A DNA stretch of 64,000 nt, taken from positions 240,429,832-240,493,831 of the forward strand of contig NC_090319.1 of the NCBI RefSeq assembly GCF_040869045.1. The letters are read 5' to 3'. The notes beneath the pieces were generated by a model. The model did no database searches and was not told the DNA's origin. It saw only the letters and a program-made list of their open reading frames with translations. The position numbers were made by a program, and so were the translations under genes. Below, one piece after another: positions 23,108-34,189 of the stretch. Source of the DNA: Eurosta solidaginis. Lineage: Eukaryota; Arthropoda; Insecta; Diptera; Tephritidae. Position 1 is the stretch's first letter. Each line of letters begins with the position of its first letter.

Positions 23108-24866
23108 CGATGTATATTGGAACGATTTTCCGTCATCCCTTGTCAAATTTGGTTTTGAGACAAACTGGTTTCGGCGTTGTGCCATCGACGGTGTCGATTT
23201 ACGTTCTGATCTGTTGCTGTCGTTCGTCCTGGATTTATAGTTCGTAAGTACATGAGCAGGTATTGTCAAAATTGATGCTTGTGTATATTTAGTTATGTGT
23301 ATGTGCTGTGTGTTCATTCTGTTTTTACTGATCGAATTGTGTGGCTGACTGAGTGTAAAAATCCGTAATTTTAGTCGTTTGACCTTCTTTGTGGGCTTGT
23401 TGTTCGGCTCCGTTAATTGTTTTGGGTTTATTTGTGTGTTTGTCTGTTGTACCTATGTGATGACTTTGTTTCTTGTAAACAAGTTTTAAAGGCTCGAATA
23501 TTGTGTCAGAAATTGTGTTTATCTGTTCGTTTATTATTCTACTCTCGACTGTTTTCTATTTGTAGATTACCATGTTTTCGAGTACGTTGAGACGTCAGCC
23601 TATTGCTGGTATGTGAAGAACCCTAACTGTTTTATTGATGTTTGCTGGGGAACATTCATTCTCGACCATGTGATTCGCGAAGTTACACTCTGGTATAATG
23701 TTTGAATTCCATATTTTTTTTTTTTTTTGTTGTAATCTCTAATATGTTCTCTGAATCTCGTTCTTAATTGCCGTCCTGTTTCCTGTGTAAATATGTTGGC
23801 ATCCGCAGGTAAGCTTGTATACGCCATGGCTGCTAAACGGCTCATCTGAGTTAGTGCTAGTTCTTAGTTTTCGCCCTAGATTGTTCGATGTTTTGAATGC
23901 TGTGTTAATGTTGTATTTTTTAAAGAAATTTCTCAATTTGTATGCTGCTTTTCCAGTATATGTCATAGTCGTCCAGTTATTATTCTTCTTTTCATTATTT
24001 CCTTTTGGTTCTCCATTTGCCCTTCTGAACCTATCTGCTAGTGCTTTTTTATATCCGTTGTTTGCAGCGATGTTATATATGACCTCAAGTTCTCTCTTAT
24101 ATGCCTCTTGTGGATGAGGTGTTCTTTCAAGTCTATGTACCAAATGCCTTAATGCTGCATTTTTATGCTGTTGGGGGTGATTTGAGGTATTATGTATTAT
24201 TTTGTCGGTGGCCGTTGGCTTTCTATATATGTCATAGTTAAATCTTTTGGCTTCTTTTTCATTATTTATCGTGCGGTCTAGATAGTTGATTGCTCCGTTT
24301 TTTCGGTTTCCGTTGTAAATTTTATATTTTTGTGCTGCTTGTTGAGGTACTCCATTACAAGCACTTCGTTATTAGTAGCTAAAATGCATATTATGTCATC
24401 CAGGTATCTAGCATAAAATGACACGCCTAATTTGGACTTCAGCTCCTGTATGTACTTTTCTTCCAGATTTTGCATAAACACTTCCATAAGAATTGCTGAT
24501 GTGGGGCTTCCCATTCCAAGACCGTTTGTTTGTCTATATATTTTATTGTTGAATTGAAAATAGTTTTGACGCAAAGTGGTTTCTAGCGTATTTGTGATTT
24601 GCATACTTTTCAGTTTGTTTTTTGTATTATGAACTATTGTTGAGCTAACTATGTCCAAAGTCTCCGATAGTGGTATTGATGGGTATAAATCTTTTATGTC
24701 AAAGGATACCAATTTGCTGTTCTTTGTTAGCTCTACGGTCTCAAATTTATCTATTAGTTCTGTTGTGTTAGCTATTGCATACTCGTTCCTTATCTCCAGA
24801 GTATCTTTCAATATCGTTTTTAAATATTTGGACAGTTTGTAACATGGTGCCGATTTAAAATTAAAG
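23108..24866 (-). mobile_element. Penelope-like element, left arm of a palindrome
   Basis: This is a 5'-truncated PLE on the minus strand. Its 3' end is at about 23108, where the sequence CCAATATACATC ends as in the other copies. It contains the RT from FKSAPCYKLSKYL onward and the GIY-YIG region. At 24862-24868 it abuts the right arm head to head. Both arms share substitutions and a long A-tract that the copy at 42349 lacks. Confidence 0.88.
23739..24862 (-). pseudogene. PLE reverse transcriptase and GIY-YIG remnant (left arm)
   Basis: Minus-strand RT runs from about 24862 to 24278. FDIKDLYPSIPLSETLD (about 24680) is the PLE-type RT motif. QTNGLGMGSPTSAILM is the next block, and FYARYLDDIICIL (about 24400) carries the catalytic DD. 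After a frame change near 24280, MVHRLERTP (24143) leads to SSHGVYKLTCGCQHIYTG (about 23815), the GIY-YIG nuclease start. Beyond this the nuclease frame is damaged (GNRTAIKNE, where the intact copy has GQTRRQIRT). PLEs use RT plus GIY-YIG for target-primed insertion. Confidence 0.87.
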
Positions 24867-26649
24867 CCAAAACCGAAGAACTCATGGAAGAAATAAAATT
24901 TCGTGGAATAAGAGAGGATCCCACAGATGAATACCAAAAATAAATCAAAATTGCTAGAGAAAATGCAACAAATATAGTAGATTCCAACGTGGCACATAGA
25001 TTGGTCCAAATAAACGCTTCGGCTCCTCCACTGATTGCGCTACCAAAAATCCACAAGCCAGACACGCCAGTAAGGCCCATCATTAATTTTAATCGGCACC
25101 ATGTTTCAAACTGTCCAAATATTTAAAAAACGAAATTGAAAGGTACTCTGGAGCTAAGGAACGGGTATGCAATAGCTAATACAACAGAACTAATAGAGAA
25201 ATTTGAGACCATAGAGCTAACAAAGAACATCAAATTGGTATCTTTTGACATAAAAGATTTATACCCATCTATACCACTATCGGAGACTTTGGACATAGTT
25301 AGCTCAACAATAGTTCATAATACAAAAAACAAACCGAAAAGTATGCAAATCACAAATACGCTAAAAACCACTTTACGTCAAAACTATTTTCAATTCAACA
25401 ATAAAATATATAGACAAACAAACGGCATTGGAATGGGAAGCCCCACATCAGCAATTCTTATGGAAGTGTTTATGCAAAATCTGGAAGAAATGTACATACA
25501 GGAGCTGAAGTCCAAATTAGGCGTGTCATTTTACGCTAGATACCTGGATGACATAATATGCATTTTAGCTACTAATAACGAAGTGCTTGTAATGGAGTAC
25601 CTCAAAAAGCAGCACAAAAATATAAAATTTACAACGGAAACCGAAAAAAAAACGGAGCAATCAACTATCTAGACCGCACGAAGCCAAAAGATTTAACTAT
25701 GACATATATAGAAAGCCAACGGCCACCGACAAAATAATACATAATACCTCAAATCACCCCCAACAGCACAAAAATGCACCATTAAGGCATTTGATACATA
25801 GACTTGAAAGAACACCTCTTCCACAAGAGGCATATAAGAGAGAACTTGAGGTCATATATAACATCGCTGCAAACAACGGATATAAAAAAGCACTAGCAGA
25901 TAGGTTCAGAAGGGCAAATGGAGAACCAAAAGGAAATAATGAAAAGAAGAATAATAACTGGACGACTATGACATATACTGGAAAAGCAGCATACAAATTG
26001 AGAAATTTCTTTAAAAAATACAACATTAACACAGCATTCAAAACATCGAACAATCTAGGGCGAAAACTAAGAACTAGCACTAACTCAGATGAGCCGTTTA
26101 GCAGCCATGGCGTATACAAGCTTACCTGCGGATGCCAACATATTTACATAGGAAACATGACGGCGAATAAGAACGAGGTTCAGAGAACATATTAGAGATT
26201 ACAACAAAAAAAAAAAAAAAATACGGAATTCAAACATTATACCAGAGTCTAAATTCGCGAACCACATGGTCGAAAATGAATGTTCCCCAGCAAACATCAG
26301 TAAAACAGTTAGGGTTCTTCACATACAAGCAAAAGGCTGACGTCTCAACATAATCGAAAACATGGAATCTACAAACAGAAAACAGTCGACGGTAGAACAA
26401 TAAACGAACAGATAAACACAATTTCTGACACAATATTCGAGCCTTTAAAACTTGTTTACAAGAAACAAAGTAATCACATAGGTACAACAGACAAACACAC
26501 AACAACAAATAAACCCAAAACAATTAACGCACCAAAACAACAAGCCCACAAATAAGGTCAAACGACTAAAATTACGAATTTTTACCTGCCTCAGTCAGCC
26601 ACACAAATCGATCAGTAAAAACTGAATGAACACACAGCACATACAAATC
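24867..26649 (+). mobile_element. Penelope-like element, right arm of the palindrome
   Basis: The plus-strand copy begins at about 24867 (CCAAAACCGAAGAACTCATG, equivalent to about 43000 in the better copy). It thus includes 210 bp more N-terminal sequence than the left arm. It runs through RT and GIY-YIG to 26649, where a Helitron interrupts it, and resumes at 31458-31655 to the same 3' end as the left arm. Coding frame 25136-25672 is RT; 25791-26195 covers the linker and the nuclease start. Confidence 0.88.
24884..26195 (+). pseudogene. PLE reverse transcriptase and GIY-YIG remnant (right arm)
   Basis: RT motifs are FDIKDLYPSIPLSETLD (about 25247), QTNGIGMGSPTSAILM (about 25416) and FYARYLDDIICIL (about 25530). 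A frame break and loss of the segment before AKRFNYDIYRK lie near 25670. MIHRLERTPLPQEAYKRE starts the next frame, and SSHGVYKLTCGCQHIYIG (about 26100) carries the GIY-YIG signature, followed by a damaged stretch. Protein differences from the left arm are few, while both differ from the copy at 42349 at the same positions. Confidence 0.87.
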
Positions 26650-29600
26650 TAATCTAATATTATTATATTATTATATTATTATTATTATAAATGGGAAAGT
26701 TTGGCTGTTTGGATGTTTGGATGTTTGTCCAGACGTTTGTCTTTGTGACTCAATCACGCAAGAACGCCTGGACCGATTTGGGTGAAATTTGGCACGCATA
26801 TAACCAATAGTCTAGAAGGATCTACTAGCTATATCTTTTGAAAAGGGGGGATGTCCGCGCCCCCTAGGAACATTTATAATTTAATTATTGTATTTTTTTG
26901 TCTTTGTGCCTGAATCACGCCTGAACGGCTAAACGGATTTTGATGAAATTTGGGACACAGACAGCAGTCTACTAGAGCCATTTTTTTCGTATATGGAAAG
27001 AGGGGTGGGGGTCCCACGACCCCTTCGAGCGATTATTTTTTAATAATTTTTACACATTATAACTTTACGTATACGGGCCTTCACCAATATCAGAGACTCA
27101 ATGGGTCAAATAAGTCGAGGGCTTACAAAGTGAGCAGTGACACCCTCCGCCCCCCCTTTCTCACCCCCTGGTGTAAAATCTATCAATTGTTATAACTCAA
27201 TATAAATTTTCTCCTAAATCAATAGTTTTTGGTATCTGGCACATGCAGATCTCCTCTCCTTCTCCTCCCGCCATCCGCCCTCCTGCAATTGTTTTTATTA
27301 GCACGCTTTTATTAGCTTTAACTGTATGTTTCTATGTAACTCTTCATTCGCTCTAACGCGCATGCTGCCTTATTAACATGGTTTTATAATTAGCTTCACC
27401 TTATTTGTAATCCCGTTAGGGTCATATCGAAACCCTTCCGGGTTCATTTCTGGATGGTTTCCGGGATCCATCCGGGATCCCGCCGGGGTCATTTCGGGAC
27501 TTTTTTGGGAATATTTCGACGTAATTTTGGGACCCTTCCGGGATCATTTATGTATAGTTTTTGGGATCCGTCCGGGATCCCGTCGGGGTTATTTTGGGAC
27601 ATTTTCGGGACTATTTCGGGACTATTTAGCGATCATTTGGGGACCCTTCCGGCATCATTTCTGGATGAGTTTCGGATTCCGTCCGGCATACCGTCGGAGT
27701 ATTTTCGGCATCATTTGCGTACCTTTGAGAGATACATTCTTGATGGTTTCCGGGATCACTACGGGACTTTTTCGGGGTCATTTTGGGTCCCTTCCGCAAT
27801 CATTTCTGGATGGTTTTCGGGATCCGTCCGGGATACCGTCGGGGCCATTTCGGGGCTATTTCGGGATCATTTAAGGGTATCTTCCGTCATCATTTCTGGA
27901 TGGTTTTCGGGAACCGTCTGGGATCCAGTCGGTGTCATTTCGGGACTTTTTCTCGACTAAAACGGGATCATTTGGGGACCCTTTCGGCATCATTTCTGGA
28001 TGGTTTTCGGGATCCGTCCGGGATCCCGTCAGGGTAATTTCGGGACTATTACGGGATCATTTGAGGACCTTTCCGGCATCATTTAATGATAGTTTTCGGG
28101 ATCCGTCCGGGATACCGACGGGGTCATTTCGGGATCATTTGGGGTACCTACCGGCATCATTTCTGGATGGTTTTCGGGATCCGTTCGGGGTTCCATCGGG
28201 GTCATTTCGGGACTTTTCCGGGATCGTTTGGGTTCCCTTCCGGCATCATTTCTGGATGGTTTTAGGGATTCGTCCGGGATACCGTCGGGGTCATTTCAGG
28301 ACTTTTTCGGGATCATTTGGGGTACCTTCCGGCATCATTTCTACATGTTTTTCTGTATCCGTCCGAGATCCCGTCGGGGTCATTTCGAGACTTTTTCGCA
28401 AATAATACGGGATCATTTGGGGATCCTTTCGCCATCATTTCTTGAGGGTTTTCGAGATCCGTCCGGGATCCCGTCAGGGTCATTTCGCAACTATCTGGGG
28501 ATCATTTGGGAACTTTTCCGACATCATTTGTGGATAGTTTCCGGGATCCGAAAGGGGATCCCTTCAGGGTAATTTCGGGACTATTAAGGGATCATTGGAA
28601 GACCTTTCCAGCATCATTTCTGGATAGTTTGCGGGATCCGTAAGGAACCCCGTCGTGGTCATTTTGGGACTTTTTATCCACTAATACGGGATCATTTGAG
28701 GACCTTTCCATCATCAGTTCTGAATAGTTTTCGGTATCCGTCAGGGATCCCGACGGGGCCATTTCGGGACTATTTCGGGATAATTTGGGTTACCTACCGG
28801 CATAATTTCTGGATGGTTTTCGGTATCCGTCCGGGATCCCGTCGGGGTAATTTCGGAACGTTTTCGGGATCATTTGGGGTCCCTTCTGGCATCATTTCTG
28901 GATGGTTTTCGGGATCCGTACGGGATCCCGTTAGGGTCATTTCAGGACTCTTTCGGGATCATTTGGGTCCCTTCCTGCATCATTTCTGCATAGTTTTCTG
29001 AATCCGTCTGCGTAATTTCGGGACTATTTCGGGATCGTTTGGTGTACCTTCCGGCATCATTTCTACATGGTTTTCGGGATCCGTCAGGAATCGCGTCGGG
29101 ATCGTTTCGAGACTTTTTCTTAGCTGATACGGGATCATTTGTGGACCTTTTCGGCATCATTTCTGGATGGTTTTCGTGATCCGTCCGGAATTCCGTCGTG
29201 GTCATTTCAGCACTTTTTCGGAATCATTTTGGGTAACTTCCTTCATCATTTCTATATGGTTTTCGGGATCCGTCCGGGATCCCGCCGGGGTCATTTCGGG
29301 ACTTTTTCGGGACCCTTCCAGGATCATTTTTGTATAGTTTTCGGGATCCCGTCGGGTTGATTTTTGAAAATTTTGGGGACTATTCCGGGATCATTATGGG
29401 ACTTCGGACCGTCGTGGCCATTTCGGGATTATTTGGGGTATCTTCCGGCATCATTTCTTGATGGTTTTCGGGATTCGTCCGGGATCCCGTCGGTTCATTT
29501 CAGAACTTTTTCGGAATCATTTGGGGTACCTTCCGGCATCATTTCTAGATGGTTTTGCGATCCGTTCGGGATCCCGTCGGGGTCATTTCGGGACTTTTTC

Positions 29601-31457
29601 GCGACTAATACGGGATCGTTTGGGGACCCTTTCGACATCATTTCTGGATGGTTTTCGGGATCCGTCCGGGATCCCGTCAGGGTCATTTTGGGACTATTAG
29701 GGGATCATTTGGATATCTTTCTGGCATCTTTTCTGGATAGTTTTCAGGACCCGTTCGGGATCCCGTCTTGCTCATTTCGGGAATTTTTTGGGATCATTTG
29801 GGGTCCCTTCCGGCATCATTTCTGGATGGTTTTCGTGATTCGTCCGGGATCCTGTCGGTGTCATTTCGGGACTTTTTCGCGACTAATAAGGGATCATTTT
29901 GGGACCTTTTCGCCATCATTTCGGGATGGTTTTCGGGAATCCGGGATCCCATGAGGGTCATTACGGGACTATTTCGGGATCATTTGGGGTACCTACCGGC
30001 ATCATTTCTGGATGGTTTTCCGGATCCGTCCGGGATCCCGTCAGGGTAATTTGGGACTATTAGGGGATCATTTGAGGCCCTTTCCGGTATCATTTCTGGA
30101 TAGTTTTCGGGATCCGTCCGGGATACCATCGGGGTCATTTCGGGACTTTTTCGAGATCATTTGAGGTCCCTTCCGGTATCATTTCTGGATGGTTTTCGGG
30201 ATCCGCCCGGAATCCCGGAAGGGTCATATCGGGACTTTTTCGGGATCATTTGGGGTACCTTCCGGCATCATTTCTAGATGGTTTTGGGGATCCGTCCTGG
30301 ATTCCGTCGGGGTAATGTCGGGACCTTTTCGGGACCATCTGAGTCCCTCCCGCCATCAATTCTGGATGGTTTTCGGGATTCGACCGGGATCCCGTCGGGG
30401 TCATTTCGGGACTTTTTCTCGACAAATAAGGGATCATTAGGGGACCCTTTCGGTATCATTTTTTTATGGTTTTCGGGATCCGTCCGCGATCCCCTGAGGG
30501 TCATCTCCGCACTATTTGGGGATCATTTGGGAACCTTTCGGCATAATTTCTGGATAGTTTCCGGGATCCGTCGGGGGCCATTTCGGGACTATTAGCGGAT
30601 CATTTGAGGACCTTTCCGGCATCATTTCTGTATGGTTTTCGGGATCCGTCCGGGATCCCGTCGGGGTCATTTGGGGACTATTTCGGGATCATTTGGGGTA
30701 CCTCCCGGCATCATTTCTAGATGGTTTTGGCGATCCGTTCGGGATCCCGTCGGGGTCATTTCGGGACTTTTTCGCGACTAATACGGGATCGTTTGGGGAC
30801 CCTTTCGACATAATTTCCGGATGGTTTTCGGAATCCGTCCGGGATCCCGTCAGGGTCATTTTGGGACTATTAGGTGATAATTTGGGGATCTTTCTGGCAT
30901 CATTTCTGGATGGTTTTCGGGATCCATCCGGGATGCCGTCAGGGTCATTTCGGGACTATTAGGGGGATCATTTGAGGACCTTTCCGGCATCATTTCTGGA
31001 TAGTTTTCGTGATCTGTACGGGAACACATCGGGGTAATTACGAGGCTTTTTCGGGATCATTTGGGGGCCCTTTAGGGGTCATTTCATGACTTTTTCTGTA
31101 TTGTTTCGGGATCATTTGGGGACCCTTTCGGCATCATTTCTGGATGGTTTTCGGGATCAGGTTTTTTGGGACTACTCCGGGACTTTTTGGAGAGCCTTCC
31201 GGGGCATTTCTGGATGGTTTTCGGTATCCGTCCACGATGTCGTGGGGGTCATTTCGTGGCTTTTCTGGATAATTTCGGGATCATTTGGGGATCCTATCAA
31301 TTTATCAGCTCATTTAGATTTTTTTTTTACTCAATTACAAAAATAAAATGCATTAGACAAAAAAAATGTTTAAACAGATAACTTGATAATCTGGCTGACG
31401 TGAATAGCCCATATATTTAATTTTCTCCTTGCGGACGGGGCCGCGGGTAAAGGCTAG
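26650..31457 (+). mobile_element. non-autonomous Helitron 1 carrying a minisatellite
   Basis: The 5' end is TCTAATCTAATATT (26650) and the 3' end GGGTAAAGGCTAG (31457), the TC...CTAG structure of Helitrons. A short GCGG/CCGC stem lies about 20 bases before the end. It sits exactly between A (26649) and T (31458) with no TSD; the empty site is visible in the PLE at about 44762-44790. The 5' region has the familiar GACTCAATCACGCAAGAACG motif, repeated in altered form 180 bp later. No Rep/helicase frame is present. Most of its length is the array at 27421-31296. Confidence 0.93.
27421..31296 (+). repeat. 11-bp-modular minisatellite array 1 (about 43 units of 89 bp)
   Basis: The main unit is 89 bp and falls into eight 11-bp modules plus one base: modules such as GGGATCATTTC, GGGACTTTTTC, GGCATCATTTC and TGGATGGTTTT follow one another. 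Longer 100-bp units have one extra module (GCGACTAATAC type). Units of about 78, 100 and 111 bp also occur, so length changes in steps of 11. The array is far richer in G and C than its surroundings. Plus-strand frames stay open over 60-200 codons in more than one frame, which I read as a by-product of stop-poor repeats rather than a gene. Confidence 0.93.
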
Positions 31458-31655
31458 TAACTAAATAATAACAAGCATCAATTCTGACAATACCTGCACA
31501 TGTACCTACGAACTATAAATACAGGATAAAAGACAACAACAGATCAGAACGAAAATCGACACTGATGATGGCAAAACGCCGAAACCGGTTTGTCTCAAAA
31601 ACAAATTTGACAAGGGATGACGAAAAATCGTTCCAATATACATCATTTATCCACC
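31458..31655 (+). mobile_element. 3' end of the right-arm Penelope-like element
   Basis: Continuation of 24867-26649 after the Helitron. TAACTAAATA at 31458 rejoins the PLE sequence. It then reads GCATCAATTCTGACAATACC, CGCCGAAACCGGTTTGTCTC and ends near CCAATATACATC (about 31648). Matches 44768-44963. Confidence 0.9.
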
Positions 31656-31656
31656 C

Positions 31657-31905
31657 TGTCGGAATAGAAATAAGGATTTTCAATTAGAAGAAAATTTTTC
31701 TAAGCGGGGTCGCCCCTCGGCAGTGTTTGGCAAGCACTCCGAGTGTATTTCTGCCTCGCATACGCCGTTCGGAGTCGGCCTAAAACAAGTAGGTCCCGTC
31801 CCGCCAATTTGTAGGAAAAATTAAAAAAAAGAAGCACGACGTAAATTGGAAGAGAAGCTCGGCCTAAAATCTCTTCGTAGGTTATCGCGCCTTACATTTA
31901 TTAAT
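31657..31905 (+). mobile_element. tRNA-derived SINE, copy 2 (5'-truncated)
   Basis: Lacks most of the tRNA-like head. It retains CCCCTCGGCAGTGTTTGGCA and CGCCGTTCGGAGTCGGCC, then AATTGGAAGAGAAGCTCGGC and the ATTTATTAATTT tail. It abuts the end of the PLE on the left and a CR1/Jockey-like LINE on the right. An internal deletion removes the CATGAAAAGCTC segment seen in copy 1. Confidence 0.85.
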
Positions 31906-31917
31906 TTTTTTTTTATT

Positions 31918-32672
31918 TCTAACCGTTCTGATCTGGACTCTTTTGCCGGATGGTGCGCAGACAATAACTTATTTTTAAATTCAAGTAAATGCTGTGTTGT
32001 ATCTTATTCCATCAAGACAACTGCCACATACTTTATCTACAAACTAAATTCTAAATCTCTTAATCGTTGTAAGGAGAGTAAAGACTTGGTTGTAATTTTT
32101 GACTCCAAACTCTCTTTTTCTAGTCACTTTGATTTCGTTGTTTCAAAATTTGTTGCATTGGTTGGGTTCAGTAGATGTAACACCAGTGAATTTAAGGACC
32201 CTATGACGTTGAAGGCACTTATATATCCTTGGTCAGAAGTGGTATTGAATATTGCTCAATAATATGAAATCTTTTCTATGAATCTAACTCCTATAATTGA
32301 GAAGGTTCCAAAATTTTTTACAAAATTGCTTTACGTATGCTTCACCGGCCAGATGGCCTCCCACCATATACCAGCAGTCACAAATTGCTTGTTCTTCAAG
32401 CTTTGCATTACAGAAGAACTTTTATCTCACTCATGCTTGCCTATAATGTAATAAACTTGAGCATAAATTGCTCTGATTTATCTACTTTTTTCATTCCATA
32501 TATTCCACTGCGTGATTTTCGGCATGATAGATTATTTATGGAAATAACTCATAAAACGAATTATGCTATGAATGAACCTATAACTAAGACTAGAAAATTG
32601 ATTAGTAGTATTATTAATTTTAATAACAGCTTATGTAAGTTTAAGCATGAATTTTTTTCTATTTTTAACTAG
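31918..32672 (+). pseudogene. LINE reverse transcriptase C-terminal region
   Basis: The frame 31846-32262 gives SDLDSFAGWCADNNLFLNSS and KDLVVIFDSKLSFSSHFDF, the segment after the catalytic box in Jockey/CR1-type RTs. After a frame change near 32265, LHRPDGLPPYTSSHKLLVLQ and RRTFISLMLAYNVIN (32337-32672) form the usual RT C-terminal tail. The stop at 32670 is followed by the 3' UTR. The catalytic core is missing. Confidence 0.78.
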
Positions 32673-32700
32673 TCTGCAAGAAAGCATGTAGTTATCGACA

Positions 32701-33071
32701 TGTAAGATTTGAAGTAGATTATAGTCAGCGCAAAGCATTTATCATACACCAAAGGCATGTCTCAATTGGGTAAATCCAATTTCAAGAGGTTGTCAGCACA
32801 ATATATATCTTCTCCAACCCAATTGTCCAGTCACCTAACCGTGGCGAATCCTGTTTCATTGACAGCCGAGGCTCTGGCGACCCCAAGTTCCTCAAGGAAC
32901 TAGGGGGTGTGGAGGGCGGAATGACCTAGAAGGTTTAATGTGGTCATATAAATCGTTCCCGCCTTGTTACCGGAACGTACCGCATCTATATCCGGTAAAG
33001 GGCCATCAACATCGGTAACAGTCCCCAAAGCCTTCGGGGAGTGTCTTTATCGTTAATACAACAACAACAAC
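32701..33071 (+). mobile_element. CAA-tailed SINE-like repeat, copy 2
   Basis: Flanked by the 10-bp TSD AAAGCATGTA (32691-32700 and 33072-33081), so both ends are exact. It shares with 13586-14005 the blocks AACCCAATTGTC, CTCTGGCGACCCCAAGTTCCTC, TTACCGGAACGTACCG and CCTTCGGGGAGTGT, and ends in (CAA)n. Its first roughly 60 bases differ from copy 1. It has no coding frame and was presumably mobilised by a LINE (inference from TSD and tail). Confidence 0.85.
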
Positions 33072-33115
33072 AAAGCATGTACTTTTAGACTGAATGAATT
33101 AAATAAATAAATAAA

Positions 33116-34189
33116 ATGCGCGCACAAAGAAATGACTAGTAATTCAGATTGATATTATTGTCAGGTTGACTTAGCACAGTTTTTTTTTAAAGCGAACGAC
33201 TTATCACATTTACCCATCATTGCCCACAGCACGTAAAAATGAAAAATTTAAAAATTTTTTTTGTGATCGATGTATTTTGAATTCCGTTTTAAAACTGTAT
33301 TAAAATACAATTTAAAAAAAAGTGACTTAGCACATTTTCACATTAAGCTAACGATATGTATTTATTATTTGTGTTAATATTTTCTGATGAATAGTTAAAT
33401 ATTGTAATTAGCTAAAAAATTAAATAATGTAATTATATGATTTTTTTTTAATTTAATGAAACCAAATTCTGGACTGGTATCCGACCAGAAATGAAAATAT
33501 CTAAGAAAATTCCAACAAAAAAAAATATAAAGCAAATAATTTTCGTAGGTATTTTGTACGGAACGAACAAAGTGACGTTAGCTACTATGCTTATAACTGA
33601 AGACCGCCTAGACCGATGTCGATGATTCACACCAATTGTTAATGATTATGACCAAAAGAATAAATAAAAAAAAATATATCATAAACTAGCGAATATACTA
33701 AAAGGAAACTTAATTTCAAAGAAATGATTTCAATTTATGTTGACAATGAATGGCAAGTGTGCGAATAGTATGCAATTCTTTCGGTATGACATTAGAGTTT
33801 AGCGAATCCAAGTTTCAATTCCCCTAGCTTTCATCACGACAATCATAGAACCAATCGTTGAGTGTGGTCTGAAAATGGGAAATTAATGTTTTTCACAAGT
33901 TAACTATATTTCTCATGTTCTTATGTCGAAAAAAAATTTACTTTGATAGTTTTAAGAACTAAGAAAAGTGAAAAATATCGTTTATAACATGGATATTGCT
34001 TCATTATGAAAACAATTACAATATCGACACGGCCACAACCCTACAATGAAATTACCTTTATAAAAAAAAATATCACATACATAGTAGGAATTCAATTCTT
34101 TTAATTCATTTTTACATATGTACATATGTATGTACTATTATTAGGAGCATATGTGGGTACTGTGTATCATTCCACAAGCATTTGCAAGC
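33116..34189. other. no recognised gene; AT-rich flank of the Tigger-type element
   Basis: About 1 kb, very AT-rich. It contains two similar GTGACTTAGCACATTT-like motifs (33170-33185, 33320-33336) that may be subterminal repeats of the neighbouring DNA transposon, but I could not match them to the right-end TIR. Confidence 0.45.

Larger units (their letters stand above)
31906..33115 (+). mobile_element. CR1/Jockey-type LINE 3' fragment
   Basis: A 5'-truncated LINE holding the RT C-terminus and 3' UTR. It ends in an AAAT repeat (33099-33115). A CAA-tailed repeat is inserted in its 3' UTR just after the stop codon. The coding part is described separately. Confidence 0.72.

Noticed and set aside
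27421..31296. Possible multi-repeat structural protein gene in the array frames
   Set aside because: Units of 89 and 100 bp shift the frame constantly, several frames are open over the same DNA, and there is no start context, intron or flanking gene structure. A stop-poor satellite explains it.
27421..31296. CRISPR-like array
   Set aside because: Repeats are contiguous and diverged with no unique spacers, and the genome is animal.
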